DNA of 64,000 nt from Tenebrio molitor (Eukaryota > Arthropoda > Insecta > Coleoptera > Tenebrionidae). Numbering within the stretch: the first letter of the stretch is position 1; each line of letters opens with the position of its first letter. The position numbers were made by a program, and so were the translations under genes. Below, piece by piece: positions 1 through 11,544 of this stretch. The stretch lies in NCBI RefSeq assembly GCF_963966145.1, contig NC_091052.1:6882001-6946000 (forward strand), read 5' to 3'. The notes under the pieces are model-generated. The model made no database searches, was not told the DNA's origin, and worked only from the letters and a program-made list of their open reading frames with translations.

Positions 1-369
1 TAAACTGTTGTACACCCCTAACACGCAATAAACTTCTTAATTAGTTTTTGGTTGGAGTAGGAAAGCTGACTGAAAGTGAATGAATTTGTAATTTGTCGTT
101 TTATTATTAATGCAGCACACGGTTACATAAATTATACTTATTTGCGTTTCGATGTTGATTCTGAACACAGTCGCTTACTTAATGGAAACTTGCTCCGGGA
201 AGGATTAAAACTAAAACAAATGTGCCAGGATGCATCACCGTTTCAGCGAATCGAAAAATAGACACTTTATGTTGAAACAAATGTGGGAGATTGAACTGAG
301 TAAGTTATGAGAAAAATTGTTGCCAACGTTAGACAGATATCAAAATTTCATTGATCTGTAGAAGAGCAG

Positions 370-590
370 TGAGTACAATTTATCGAATGTCGTATGTATC
401 AGGTGGCAACAGGATGGGGAGAAAAATCTCCCATCTCCTGATCTTGCTCCTTTAGACTTCTCCTGAGGGACCATCTCAGAAACAAAGTGTATCGAAAAAT
501 ATCCAACAATTGAAAGCTGCGATACGTGAAGCCCTTGCAAAGATATTTCACATATTCAACCTGTCAACGATTCTCGTTTTTAATAAACTA
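370..590 (+). pseudogene. Mariner/Tc1-like transposase C-terminal relic
   Basis: Broken frames on the plus strand read SPDLAPLDF, then after a frameshift DHLRNKVYRKISNN, then QLKAAIREALAKI. This order (SPDLxPLDFFLWGxLKxxVY, then a helical IxxLKxxIRxA segment) is typical of the catalytic end of DDE/D transposase-like proteins common in insect genomes. At least two frameshifts and an in-frame stop after DFS show that it is dead. No terminal repeats were recognised. Confidence 0.6.
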
Positions 591-600
591 TTGTATTAAA

Positions 601-3600
601 CCAGTTCTATTAATTAATGATTTTCACCTTTTCGAAATTCCTGCTTCGAACTGAATACAATTTATTTAAACGCGGTCCATCATTCAAAATGTGTCATATT
701 TAGCAAAATTCAGTCAAATATTTTATCCGTTCAGGCAGCACAAAAATTAACTAAAAATACCAATGATCCACATAATTTCCATAAACATTTAATTTTTAAT
801 TATGTAGTATCTTAAATTAATTTAAAATTTCTTGACATTCATTTTTAATTCTGAAGACAGAAATTAAAGTAAAATATAAATTAATATAAAATCATTTACG
901 TCAGTAAAAGAATAGAAATATGTACATTAAATACAAAAAATCTTTATTTGATTAAAATAAATATTTAATAACATTTATAATCATCATAGGTATGTCACGA
1001 TATAAAACATGGAGACATAAATAATGTGATAATAAATCAATAAAATTGCGAAATTCTAGTAGCTTATTGTTAGTATTGTTTTTATTATTGAATAACTACA
1101 AAGTGGTCAAAAAGAAAACAAATCTGAGCAGGCGTTGCAAATTATGGGTCATGTCCTAGTGGAATCCTATGCAAATAGCGTTCAATGCATGGGCGTAGAC
1201 AATTTCTGGTCTCAAACGCTATTTTATAATAAATCTCATGAATTTTAGACGTTGAAATTATAATTGTGCATTTTATTATTATTATCTGATAATGGAGAAG
1301 ATTAGGAAAATTTTTGTTTCCCGTTTTTTTGCAACCAACTGTACGATGAAAAGTAATTACGAGTAGAATGTGGAAAAAATGAAGAAAATCACAAGCAAAA
1401 TAACTAAGACGTCGAACTCACAATAATAATTTGACATTTGACTGTTGACATCTGATTTGACGGCTTCAACGGGTCGACATAGTTCGACACAATAAAACTA
1501 TAGAGCCGCATAATTCCACAGGACTTTTGATATACCTACGTTCGTTTATAGAAACTTTGTAGATGTATAGACATAGGGGTATGAAACCACGTTAGCAGTG
1601 TTACTATTCGTGCTTGAGATTAATTGCTCGAATTTTCTTCGTCTTTTGATTCTGTCAGGGATAAAAAAAAATAATAATAAACCAAGTAAGTAACTTAAAC
1701 CGCCATATTACTATTAGCTGTAATAAACAAGTTCAGAACAATATTTTTTTGTAGAAATTAATACAAAACAAACTCTGCCATGGTAATAGTCTAAATATTA
1801 GCTTCAATAACTTAGTCGGTTGATAAAAACATTTTCGGGCATGTACACTGGTCGATACTGTAGATGTTATCAAATAACAGTCGTTGTCATAGTGATGTAA
1901 ACAAAGAAATCAAAAGGAATAAGATAAATATACCTAACTTGTAGCTTTACGTTTGCAAAATGGGAAGCATTATGAAGCAAGTTGAGGAGTTTCTAAAATA
2001 GCAGAACGAGTTGAGGTAAGTAACGTGATTTATCACGTGGTATAATCGGTGATACGGCAATAGTGTTCGATCTGAGGTAAGAGCAATGAATATTAAAGAA
2101 ATGATTATCAAGCAAATTGCTAATCACATAATAATTGTTACAATAGGCAATTTATATTAATGGGTAATTTAATAAATAAGTGGTCCACACTGGACTATAT
2201 TATGATTTATGGAAATATTCCATAACCTAATTGTAATAGTTTGGCGTCACCCAATTTCAGAACGTCGATAAACCAGCGGTGATACCGTAACACGCGGCAC
2301 AGAATTAAATTAAAATGATCCAACAAGGCAGAGACCAAATTGGAATTTTAGTGTAAACAAAGATTTAATATGTCCATCGCGGAAATCTGATCTGAACGAG
2401 GATGCACTGAAAAATCTGTGCGTTGAAACAATCGGACGTGAGACGGAGCTGTATCTGGCGTCCGTCTTTCAAATTCGGGCGTGTTAATTTAGTACGGGGG
2501 CGGTTTTATTGGCGGAAATGTGGCAGGAAAACTGAATAATAGATCGCTACCACCACAATAGATTTTCAATATAGTGTTCAGCCACTTTTTGCTGTCAACC
2601 TACAACAGCATTATCATGAAAATATATCGATGATATTGAATGGAAATGCCTCAGGTTGCCGTGGAGTTCCTGCGTCACTCGATGTATTTTCACAACAGTC
2701 GAGCCTGAAAGAGGATTCCTGAATGGAGATACTTTTTCATCGCCTTTTTAAACTATTTAATAAATCCATCCGTCGCGTTTATGGATTTCTCTCGCGTTTT
2801 ATGCAACGTGTCCTGGATGCGGCAAAGAAAACGGTTTATTGACGTATCATTTTATTACTGTTTGAGAACATCAAGTATCTCGATAAAAATCGTCCTTTAA
2901 GTGATTTAAGGCACCAATATTAGGTTTGCCATAGCGCCATTTCGCTTCGACAAGCTAGCCGGCTGCTTTTCGTAATTCCATCATTTCGAGTACACGCTAC
3001 GACGAACAGTCTTCTTCGTTCCTTCCTCAAGAAAGGTCGAGAGGAAGGAATTCCCTATTATTCCCGGATTTTGCAAGCACTTATGCACCACTTTGGTTTA
3101 TTTGTGAGATGGGCCATTTGTGTTCACTCTGATTTTGCATAATTTCACAATATGTGCAATCAAGCGGTTCATAACGTGTATGTTGTAATCAAGGCAACGA
3201 GCAAGCAGTATTTTTGATTTTCCCCACAGAACATTTCCGAATGTGCATTCCCCGCTTCTCTGTTACCTGCTGAAGGTGAAGCTATTTCTTTGAATGAGAA
3301 TGTAGGGCCACAATGGTAGTAAAATTTAAAAATGAGATGTAATAGGAATTGAAAAAAAAAAATCATTAACATTTTTGGAGGCTGGGGTAAATCAATAAAA
3401 TTATAAGGAATGTGTGTGTGAGGAGAGAAAGGTAAAAAAGCTAATGATGCTGCGAACATGTAAGAATAAAAGGAGAACAAAAACTGTCACTTTATCTCAA
3501 ATTATTTTATTATTTTTATCTCATCTGGACAGATATCTGTTACCTATAAGTACACGTGTTTAATAATTGTCTAATTAACAAGGTCAAGTTATCGTGTAAT

Positions 3601-5162
3601 CTACTGTTACGCTACTTGGTTGGTAAGTGCAATGCCGTGTTTTCACTTTCCAAGATGTCGAATTTGGGGACATATCACGAAAAAAACACGAGGTTTATTA
3701 TATAAATAGGTCTTAGTTATCATTTAGTGGATACTTATTTTTGTTTTGTTTTATCTAGCAGTAGTGCTATTATATTTCATAACAGCCCTGTTCTTTGTTG
3801 TTTTCTATGGAAACCACCCAGAGTTTTGTAAAAGCAACTTACATGATCTATAAAGCTGGTACAAGTCTGGTAAGTCTGTCAAGAAACACGATGGTATAAG
3901 AGTGGTATATTACATAAACATAACGAATGTAGAAAGTGACACATTTGGCATGAGTGTATATGTATATGCAAATTGCGCCAGCCAAGTGCAGCAATCACAG
4001 TAATGCATGAGCGACACCTTCCAGTGAGTTATGTGCCCTAAAAATGTCTTAAAATGTGGATGAAATTGGCAAATTTTGTGTGCAAGGTGTCGCTTTCTTT
4101 GGGAGTCGTAGGAAAAGTAATTAACTTGTAAAGTTTCTCATATTTTCCTTACATTTATTTTAGTCTCTCTTGGCTATTACGAGATCAAAATTAATTTTTA
4201 ACTTAGAAAATGTCATCTTTAACAATGATTTAAATGACAAGACAAACGTCGCGTATTACGAGTACAATATTGTTCATTTGCAGTAATATAACGTAGCACA
4301 GGATTATTTGTATGTTCCCATTAACTTGGTCGACGATGAAACGTGTGAACATAAAGTAAGCTTAATTTAGCTGGTGTGACGATAGTAATGCTACGTTTCA
4401 GTTGCATAAACAGGTCTCTACATTATTTATGTTTCTATAAATAATATTTTACAGAAGAAATATCTTTCAGTAACTTAGGTAGAAACTGTCCAACGTAGTA
4501 ACTTTGTAGGAAAAATTGCTAGTACACCTAACCAGTCATCGTATTTTAAATGTAATGTATTGTTAGTACTGGTTAGTTGATACATATTTATGTACTTGTT
4601 CAAACTTGCACGAAAATTCAATTACTTGTCGGGTGCATGGTTCAGAAGATTTTAAATTTTTAATACTTGTAGTCTTCGAGTAAAGGAAACACATTTAACG
4701 AGATCTTTTCAAACCTAAATATTTTATAAAGATCCAACGTTTAAATTTTTTTATACAGATATGAGTACAATGTAAAAATAAATGCAACTGCTTATGTAGA
4801 ATATATTTTTTAAACATGTCTTAAATCTTACGTGCAGAAGTGCAACACTATATACGTCCTTGATTTTACCTAAAGCTTAAAGAATAAGGTAAGGAGCGGC
4901 CATGGAAAACAATATTTTTGAAAACGTACGGCCTAGCTTCAGTCATGCTAATAAAGATAGAGAAAGGTTTTGCCTAAACTCCAACAAACAATTTTGTACC
5001 ATTTTCTTGGTTTCCATTTCGAAAACAGGATTGAGTCATGAATTATTTGTGTTCTTGTCTTGTCAAAATTTACAAGTGACACTTTATTAGTTACGCAGCA
5101 CGTTTTTGGAATTTCTGTTTTCTATAGCTGCCCTCTATTTCCTTTTTGTTGATCATGTTGTA
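601..5162. other. Intronic stretch without recognised genes
   Basis: Mostly AT-rich DNA. A higher-GC block at about 2270-3080 (including GGGGGCGGTTTTATTGGCGG near 2494) looks unique. A small inverted pair, GCGACACCTT near 4012 and AAGGTGTCGC near 4085, may be a degenerate element. ORFs such as 3169-3480 are compositional. Confidence 0.5.
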
Positions 5163-5265
5163 TCGGGTGTTCATTTAAATTTATCCTCAAAGTAGGCGTT
5201 GAAGAGTCGATTGTGAACGCACCACGGATTGCAGATCATGGCTCAGCTGTTTAAAGTTAACCTTA
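5163..5265 (+). repeat. MITE family J, 5' fragment
   Basis: It starts with a GGGTGTTCATTTAAATTT end, then GCGTTGAAGAGT, TTGTGAACGCAC and CACGGATT. The same order is found reverse-complemented at 56275-56395. The opposite terminal repeat was not found here, so this copy is truncated on the right. Confidence 0.65.
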
Positions 5266-8200
5266 CTTTTTGTATGCACGTATGCATTTCGTCATGGATT
5301 AAAGATACAGATAATGTAACGCATAGAATGGTCTACGTTTGGCGACAGGGGCAGCTTCGGAAAACCGTAAACAGTGTTGTATTGGGGAAACCGTGAAATT
5401 TTCCACCCCTAACTCTAGAATTGCCCTTCTAATAGCCAGAAGGCCACCGGAGCCGAATGTAAATAACAGAAGTCCCACAGTATGCGGCTCCGAACCGGAA
5501 TCACTTGTCGTGCCTTTCTGTGTCCGATAAGTATCGGCGCAATTTGTGTGCCAGAAATGACGTAAATAATGGTTTTCTTGGTGGCGGCGGTCACGTGGTC
5601 GGCGAGAAAACGAACTGGTGTCTGTACGGCGTCGGAACGAATCGTCATGATCAATTTAAAGTTTGTTAATAGGTCCATCTGTTAAACAGACATTAGACAG
5701 GAAGCCCCTAAAGAGCAGTGCGTCTGCCGGACATCCGGTCAGTCCTGGTCATCGATTGTCTGTCCTGGGTTCTCCTGTTGCCTGTGGCCGAAATCGGACA
5801 CCCCACACTTATGCCAGGGTCCGCACGCACGCCAAAAGCTTGCTCGTTATCGCCTTGGCACACAACGGGGGTAGTAAATAAACTGGCTGAAATACCGAGA
5901 CAGCTCCGAAACGAATGAAATGTAATTGACTTCTCCAAAACGGAGATGATCACATCTAGTCATGCCATACTGTCTATTTTTAGAGGTTTGTCGAGAACTG
6001 GCCCGGATTTTCCGAAACGATCTTTACGAAGATCCAAAATCGGTAACAAACACATCTGATAAAAATAAAACTCTTCAGATTGGAAAAAATAGGAAACTAG
6101 GTATCCACGAAGTGACTGGCCAATTTTAAAATTTAAATATTTATTTTTTAAATGGTTTTTACTACTGAACACAATACCATGAACAATTAGGCAAGAACTG
6201 CAGGACGCAACTTCCAAAATCTTAACCTAAAAAATGAATCAAGACATGAGATGTTGACAATGACAACGCTTCTCAATGGCTCAGGATGCAATGGTTCCAG
6301 AGAAAAGGTAAAAATACGATGTCATGAAATAGCATCTACAAAAGAAAATGGGGCAATGTTATATCATAAGTTGGAAAAATTCCAAATATCAACAAAAAAA
6401 TAGCAGGAAAAATTAAATATTTTCCACAAAGAAACACTCCAGTTGGTGTTAGTTTGCAAAAGTTATCTTGAACGAAAGAATTGGCCCCAAAATTAACAGA
6501 TTTAGACCCCCTACCGAGATAAATATTTTGTACAATTAATAAAGTTCGCATTGGCGCTTTTGTGTGGAAATTATCGAAAAATTCCACAGACAGACACACA
6601 GACGTACTTACAACCGCCATGCGAAAAACTACTTTTCGTTTGCGTTTTGAGCAAAGAACAATCAGAATTTGATTTTATCTTGGACACGATTCTTCAACCC
6701 TATACTTTCATTTCCATAAGAAACATGGAAGTAGAAGTTAGTAAAAAAAAATTCGGATCAGGTAAAAAAATTTCAAAGGTTTTACAAGCAACTGCACCAA
6801 AGATGATATAAAAAAAGACAATTTTTTTTAACTAGTGCAAATTGGAAAAAACAGCCATATTATAGAAATATTTCTCAAAACACGAAAATTAACCAAAAAT
6901 GATAAGCATAATTTCTGAAAATATGCAAAAATCTAAAAAAAAAAACGTAAAAATAAATGGAAAAAACGAGTAAAAGGACAAAGAGCATTCTCTTTCGCGT
7001 TATGCTACAAAAAATAGCAGAAAAATTGATACGACAAAAAATATAAACTTCTCGCACATTTTTACGGAAAAAAATGTTTTTGAAAAATAATTAAAAAAGT
7101 AACAAAGAATTCTGGAAATGTTCATATGACGCTATCGGACGTTAATTAAGTAAAGTGTACTCTTTTTTCCCCATTTTCCCGTTCAGTGTGTGCATCAATT
7201 TGGTATTAATAATCATTAAACTTTTGAATACATACCGCGATTCGAAAAATAAAATTGTCTCGTCACATGATAACATACTAAATGGTAGTAAATACTGTAA
7301 TAAGTAAACACGTTTCAAACACGAAATGAGACAATCTCTATTCATAATCTTATGCCAGAACGACAAAATTAACGTTTTTCAGTGTAACACGCAATAAGCA
7401 GTCAACATTTGTAGTACCACTGTAATAATAAGCGGAATGTATTATTGCCCTGAAAGAAACAGTGGCAATGGAATAATAATGCGCTTTGCAGTTGGGGCAG
7501 TAAATAAACTTGAAGAAATGTCACTCGGGAGCCAAACTTGCTTGTTACATTATACCCCGACCAGTAAAAAAGAGAAAAAGCCGTCGACTCGAAGAATTTA
7601 AACCGAAAGGAATGTCCGTGTCAAGATGCAATTTAAACAGAAATTATTCAACCATCGCGAATTTTCGAAAAACATTCTAGCGCGTACGTTTAATGTTGTC
7701 GACGATGACGGCGTCAATTATTATTAGGAAGGCAATTCTTTCGATTTAGATGGATGGCGGCGTTATTTGCGTACGGTATCCGGGCTTTAACGATTATTTG
7801 CATAGGCGACAAGGGCGGCGAAGACGAGCGCCACGAGGAGAACCATCCGTCGCGTCGTCACGCCGCCCCCACAATAGAGAGATCAGCATTCACGGTGGCG
7901 AAGGGAGGATAACTCGGGCATTTTGACTACGAGTGGATCCGCGGGCTGTAAAAACCAGCCTCGGGCACTCGCTAAACGTCATAATGATGAAATATAAGCC
8001 GAGGAGGCCCTCTCGGATAGACACCGTTATCATCTTAAGCGTGCCGTTCTTTACTTTGGCTCGGTGCCACCCGTGGAAAAATTGCGTGCTATATAGCACT
8101 TTGCGAGTTCATAACAAAACGTCTAGACTTTTTCAACGATCCATGCATTATTTAATAAGAGCGGTTTAAGGCCACTTTGCATAAGAAAGGCCCGTTTGCC

Positions 8201-9759
8201 GAGCGCTATCACGGCTCACCATTCAATGGAACACTGGGGCTCTGATAATGAAATGACAGAACAGGAGGCATAATTCCACGGAGGAAAAACACAAAACTTC
8301 TACGCAATTATTCTGAAAAAGTAATTGTTCCCTTTCAACACTACAGCTTTGATTGTGAGATGAATAATTAACCTACACATAACGTTTCCCTTTTCAAACT
8401 TTCCCTGCATTCAGATTACGGTCTTTCTTTCAACTCGCTTTAAAGAGCAACCAACGTTCAATTTCAATTCTTCATTACAAAAAACATCTCGCTTTTGCAA
8501 CTAAAAGTTAGTTTAGATTAGATTTCATTTTGACATAAACGTCTGTAACATAACCTCAAATTTTAAGAAAAATGTCTTGTCATTCCCACATTTATTTGAA
8601 CGTTGGAATTGAACTCAGTTAAAACAAGACTGTTATGAATTGAAAAGTGCCGAAGTAACCTTGTCAGTCAGTTCGAGTAGTTCGTCGTTTCGCCGCGGGT
8701 GCATCGGGGAGTCTCTACTGTCAAGATAATATGACCTGTCAGGATCACTTATTAGTTATTACAACGTCCTTTCCACCTACTCTACGAAAATGCATGCAGA
8801 GTTTGCAAGTTGTAATCTGTGAACTAATATTGTAGATGGTGTACCATACAGTTAGATTCACATTCGTGCATACAGAATGGCAGCGATTTGTTCTGGCCGC
8901 TCATGAATTAAACAAATATGGCAGAGTTAAATCTTAAGGAAATAACAACTAAAAAATATGAAGGACATCTGCTCCTTCTTAAGTCTTTCTTAATGACTTT
9001 ACTGGTTCTAAAAATGTTAAGGATATATGTAATATTTTTTATATGGTGTTAATGTTGTTTAATAAAGCTTGAAAGTTAATTTGTGTAATAAAATGCTACT
9101 AAGGAATCAAAAGAAAAATTTGGCATGTTATACATTTTTAAGTCTGAATTAATCTACGAATCAACATTTATTCTCCACAGTGGTGAACATACCATGGCTT
9201 TGTGGAAGTTAATAGTTGGTGATAATTTATGAACTGATTGTAACGTAATTTCTGTAGAATATCTAAACGGTACAATTTTATATGTTTTTTTTTGGGCGAT
9301 AGAAACTGCGAACATTAAAGACGACGAGGTCGAAATGATGATTTAATTGGGTTCGTTGCGTCAAATCCGAACCGAGGGATTCGAACTCTGGTCGGACTTC
9401 TGAGTAAATGTGGAGTTACCATAATTTTTTATTAATGATTAGATTTTCAACTGCGAAGAAGTTTCGGTCTCGTTGTTGTTAATGTTCGGATGGTCGGGTT
9501 GGATTTAATTAACTCCGGCCATAACCGTGGCTCCATTGAATAATTTAGAATTCAGCATTGTAGTATTCCTTTACAAAATTGAACTATTCCACCGAACAAT
9601 CCAGAAATTGATTTGTTTAAAAACAACACGGCCGCACGAACGGTTCGCATTGTTCGAGTTAAAAATGAAATGTGATGTGTTCTCGTGGGGGTAAAGTGGG
9701 CTCTTTGAAACAGGCCAAAGAAGGTTTCTAGTTTTGCAAGACATTTTTAGTATACTCAC
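5266..9759. other. Intronic stretch without recognised genes
   Basis: It has a GC-richer block at 5330-5900 with overlapping chance ORFs on both strands and another at 7560-8260. The interval 5900-7400 is extremely A-rich on the plus strand. Nothing else is recognised up to the exon 3 donor. Confidence 0.5.
7787..7846 (-). CDS. Possible 19-codon signal-peptide-like ORF, uncertain
   Basis: The minus strand reads MVLLVALVFAALVAYANNR and then a stop. The peptide is almost a pure signal-peptide core with a plausible AYA cleavage point, and its codons are GC-ending in a GC-rich island. It is far too short for ordinary prediction. It could be the first exon of a secreted protein, but I see no consensus donor after it (the only GT is in TCGTTAAA), so chance or another function of the island is more likely. 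Confidence 0.12.
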   Translation of the reverse strand: MVLLVALVFAALVAYANNR

Positions 9760-9912
9760 GTGTGTGAAAAAATAGTAGTACACTTTCATCCCGCGTTCTG
9801 CTGCCAGCTCGGCGAAGTCGTTAGTGGGACAAATAAAAAAATAATCACCGACGACATCACCAACCATTTTCTGGTTTAAGTATCCGTCATTGACGTGTTC
9901 CCAATCCGTGTA
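9760..9912 (-). CDS. Ace2: Acetylcholinesterase (AChE-2 class), coding exon 3
   Basis: This 153-bp exon encodes residues 431-481, beginning YTDWEHVNDGYLNQ and ending KVYYYFFTH. It is nearly the AChE-2 consensus for this segment. C458 in FFICPTND matches the Cys that forms the long-range disulfide in Torpedo AChE (C402). The acceptor is a T-run ending TTTTGCAG (AG at 9914-9913). The donor is a full consensus CAC|GTGAGT (GT at 9759-9758), phase 0. The family normally continues with a GEWMG...HGDE segment carrying the catalytic His, then the C-terminal tail. I looked for these on the minus strand between 9759 and 1 and found nothing, so the gene is cut by the left edge of the window after roughly three quarters of its coding length. 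The frame stays open a little past the donor to 9571, but that extension is unlike the family. Confidence 0.95.
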
Positions 9913-10601
9913 CTGCAAAAAAAAATATGCGTCAGCTCTTCGAACACATTCAGTTTCTACATCTACGAAGTGGATACGTTTTTTGCTCCAAACAATAAAG
10001 GAAATTCAACAAAATATTTCATTTCAGCTTGTCTATTGCACCGTAGAGATTCTCTTACAATCTGAACGTCCAGATTAAATTAAGGTAACAAAAGCACCTA
10101 CGAGACATGTTCCTATATCTGGAAAATAGTATAGTAATTACTTGTTGTAGTCCTTCAACAGATCCGAGATTCCTCAAATTATTATTATTGAAAATATCTA
10201 TTATTTTGTTTGGTATTTACTTCTCTGGAATAAGCATTTAATAAGAATTATCTTGTCATATCGTGTATTGTTCAAAGCAGAAGAATTACTTCTATTTTAA
10301 TTGTTTAGAGATCACTATCCAAACTTAAAATTTGTGACTTTTTTGTAAAGTATTATTTTAGTCCTTCAGAAGAGGGAGTAGAGTAGCACTGTTAGTTTCT
10401 TAGGAGTAAAGCACAGAGCAAAGTAAAAATTCAAAGATTCATGTCTGTTTCACATTCACGTTATCCAAAAGCAACAGGATAGCATTCGTAGATACTGATG
10501 GTACCAAAATTTTTGCACGAGTACCTTTTATTTTTGGAGTTACGCAAAATTTGGACTAGATTCTAAATTAAATTCTTTAACTTTGTTAACGAACATCTCA
10601 C
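9913..10601 (-). other. Ace2 intron between coding exons 2 and 3 (689 bp)
   Basis: This GT-AG intron in phase 0 has donor GTGAGATG and an acceptor with a nine-T tract ending GCAG. It is AT-rich and I see no element inside it. Plus-strand frames in it are chance. Confidence 0.92.
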
Positions 10602-10744
10602 CTGAAACACGATAGCATCACGTTCTAGGCGACTCATATTTTTGAATATCGTATCGATAATGTCGTGATATTTGTCTCGTTGAAGGAAGCTGGGGCCGTC
10701 CTTTTCGAAGAAGTCGATAAAATCGTAAAGTAAGAAGTAAGTGC
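10602..10744 (-). CDS. Ace2: Acetylcholinesterase (AChE-2 class), coding exon 2
   Basis: This short internal exon completes codon 383 and adds residues 384-430. The translation runs TYFLLYDFIDFFEKDGPSFL and on through QRDKYHDIIDTIFKNMSRLE to RDAIVFQ, matching the segment that follows the DEG motif in insect AChE-2. T384, Y385 and F386 follow the catalytic Glu and correspond to the Torpedo S329-F330-F331 gorge segment. N418 is in an NMS sequon. The acceptor is a pyrimidine-rich tract ending TTTCAG (AG at 10746-10745). The donor is CAG|GTGAGA (GT at 10601-10600), leaving phase 0. The exon is 143 bp and joins exon 1 in frame across a 43.7-kb intron. A longer open frame that overlaps it (10618-10911) is in a different register and is not the real product. 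Confidence 0.95.
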
Positions 10745-10746
10745 CT

Positions 10747-11330
10747 GAAACAAAAGAATATCTTATATAGCATTGTAAAATCTAATATAGTAATTTTTTT
10801 TGTCATAAATTTATTAGTAATAACTCCTAGATGGCAAGATAAACTTGTGACGTGTAATAAAAGATTTGTGGAAGAAGTGAAACAAGTATTAGGAAAAAAA
10901 AATAGAGTCACTTTTAATTAACTTAACAATGTAGCAAATTACTTATCTCAGAGAAAAAATTGAGAAGGGAAAATATTTGAGTGTTAATAAAATTAGAATG
11001 AATAATCCTAAAAAATTATGTGAAAAGAAGGTGAGAGAACAAATCTTAAATTAAAAATAGTAACAAAGATTTCACTGAAAGATATACATTTGGTATTTTA
11101 GTTAGTTAAAAAAATGTGTAAACTGTGACTACACTAATGAATCAAGTGGTAAGAAAAATTAGAAAGCCCTGGGGAAATTTTATGTAAATCTGTGAAGTAA
11201 AGTATACTGAACATTTTAAGTAAATGTCTTTCAACCAGTGTTGGTTCTTTACGTGTTTAGGATTATACTCTCGGTCTATAATTTTCGTCATCGTTGAAGA
11301 CAAAAAAATAGGTCACTAGGTTAGAGCATG
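10747..11330. other. Intronic stretch next to the exon 2 acceptor
   Basis: AT-rich intron sequence upstream (in gene orientation) of the exon 2 polypyrimidine tract. Nothing recognised. Confidence 0.5.
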
Positions 11331-11544
11331 TATAGTCGATGGACAAATAAAACTGGGACAAAAATGACAATCACATAAATTCAAAATTTACAAATTTTCA
11401 TCTTTTAATTACGGCTTTATCACAAATAGGTTAACTTTGGTATGACATATTATATAGACACTGTCAAATATATTGACAATTCAATAGTCTGATTTACATC
11501 GCTTAAATTTTAAGTGTCCCAGTTTTATTTGTCCATCGACCGTA
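11331..11544 (+). repeat. MITE family A, copy 1 (214 bp)
   Basis: Terminal inverted repeats of about 30 bp contain GTCGATGGACAAATAAAACT on the left and its complement on the right, with TA at both ends. A second copy of the same length, nearly identical throughout, lies inverted at 50959-51172. There is no coding capacity. The TA target and short TIRs suggest mobilisation by a Tc1/mariner-type transposase (inferred). Confidence 0.9.

Larger units (their letters stand above)
1..9759 (-). other. Ace2 intron after coding exon 3, 5' part (at least 9.7 kb)
   Basis: The donor GTGAGT at 9759-9754 opens an intron whose acceptor is not in the window, since no exon resembling the GEWMG/HGDE/FGHPLN region was found. 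It holds a transposase relic near 370-590, a MITE end at 5163, GC-richer islands at about 2270-3080, 5330-5900 and 7560-8260, and otherwise AT-rich DNA. Confidence 0.8.

Noticed and set aside
3169..3480. 103-codon minus-strand ORF
   Set aside because: Phe/Ser/Pro-rich translation of a purine-biased stretch; no domain or splice context.
9360..9400. tRNA-like box B (GTTCGAATCCC on the minus strand)
   Set aside because: The flanking bases do not form a T-stem, and no matching A box or acceptor stem is present.
9571..9759. Extension of the exon 3 frame past the donor
   Set aside because: The GTGAGT donor is a full consensus match and the extension does not match the expected GEWMG segment.
1..9759. 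Search for the next Ace2 exon (GEWMG / HGDE / FGHPLN)
   Set aside because: No plus-strand segment reads as the complement of these motifs, so I place the exon beyond the left edge.
10618..10911. Minus-strand 97-codon ORF over exon 2
   Set aside because: It is in a different frame from the conserved AChE peptide and includes intron sequence.
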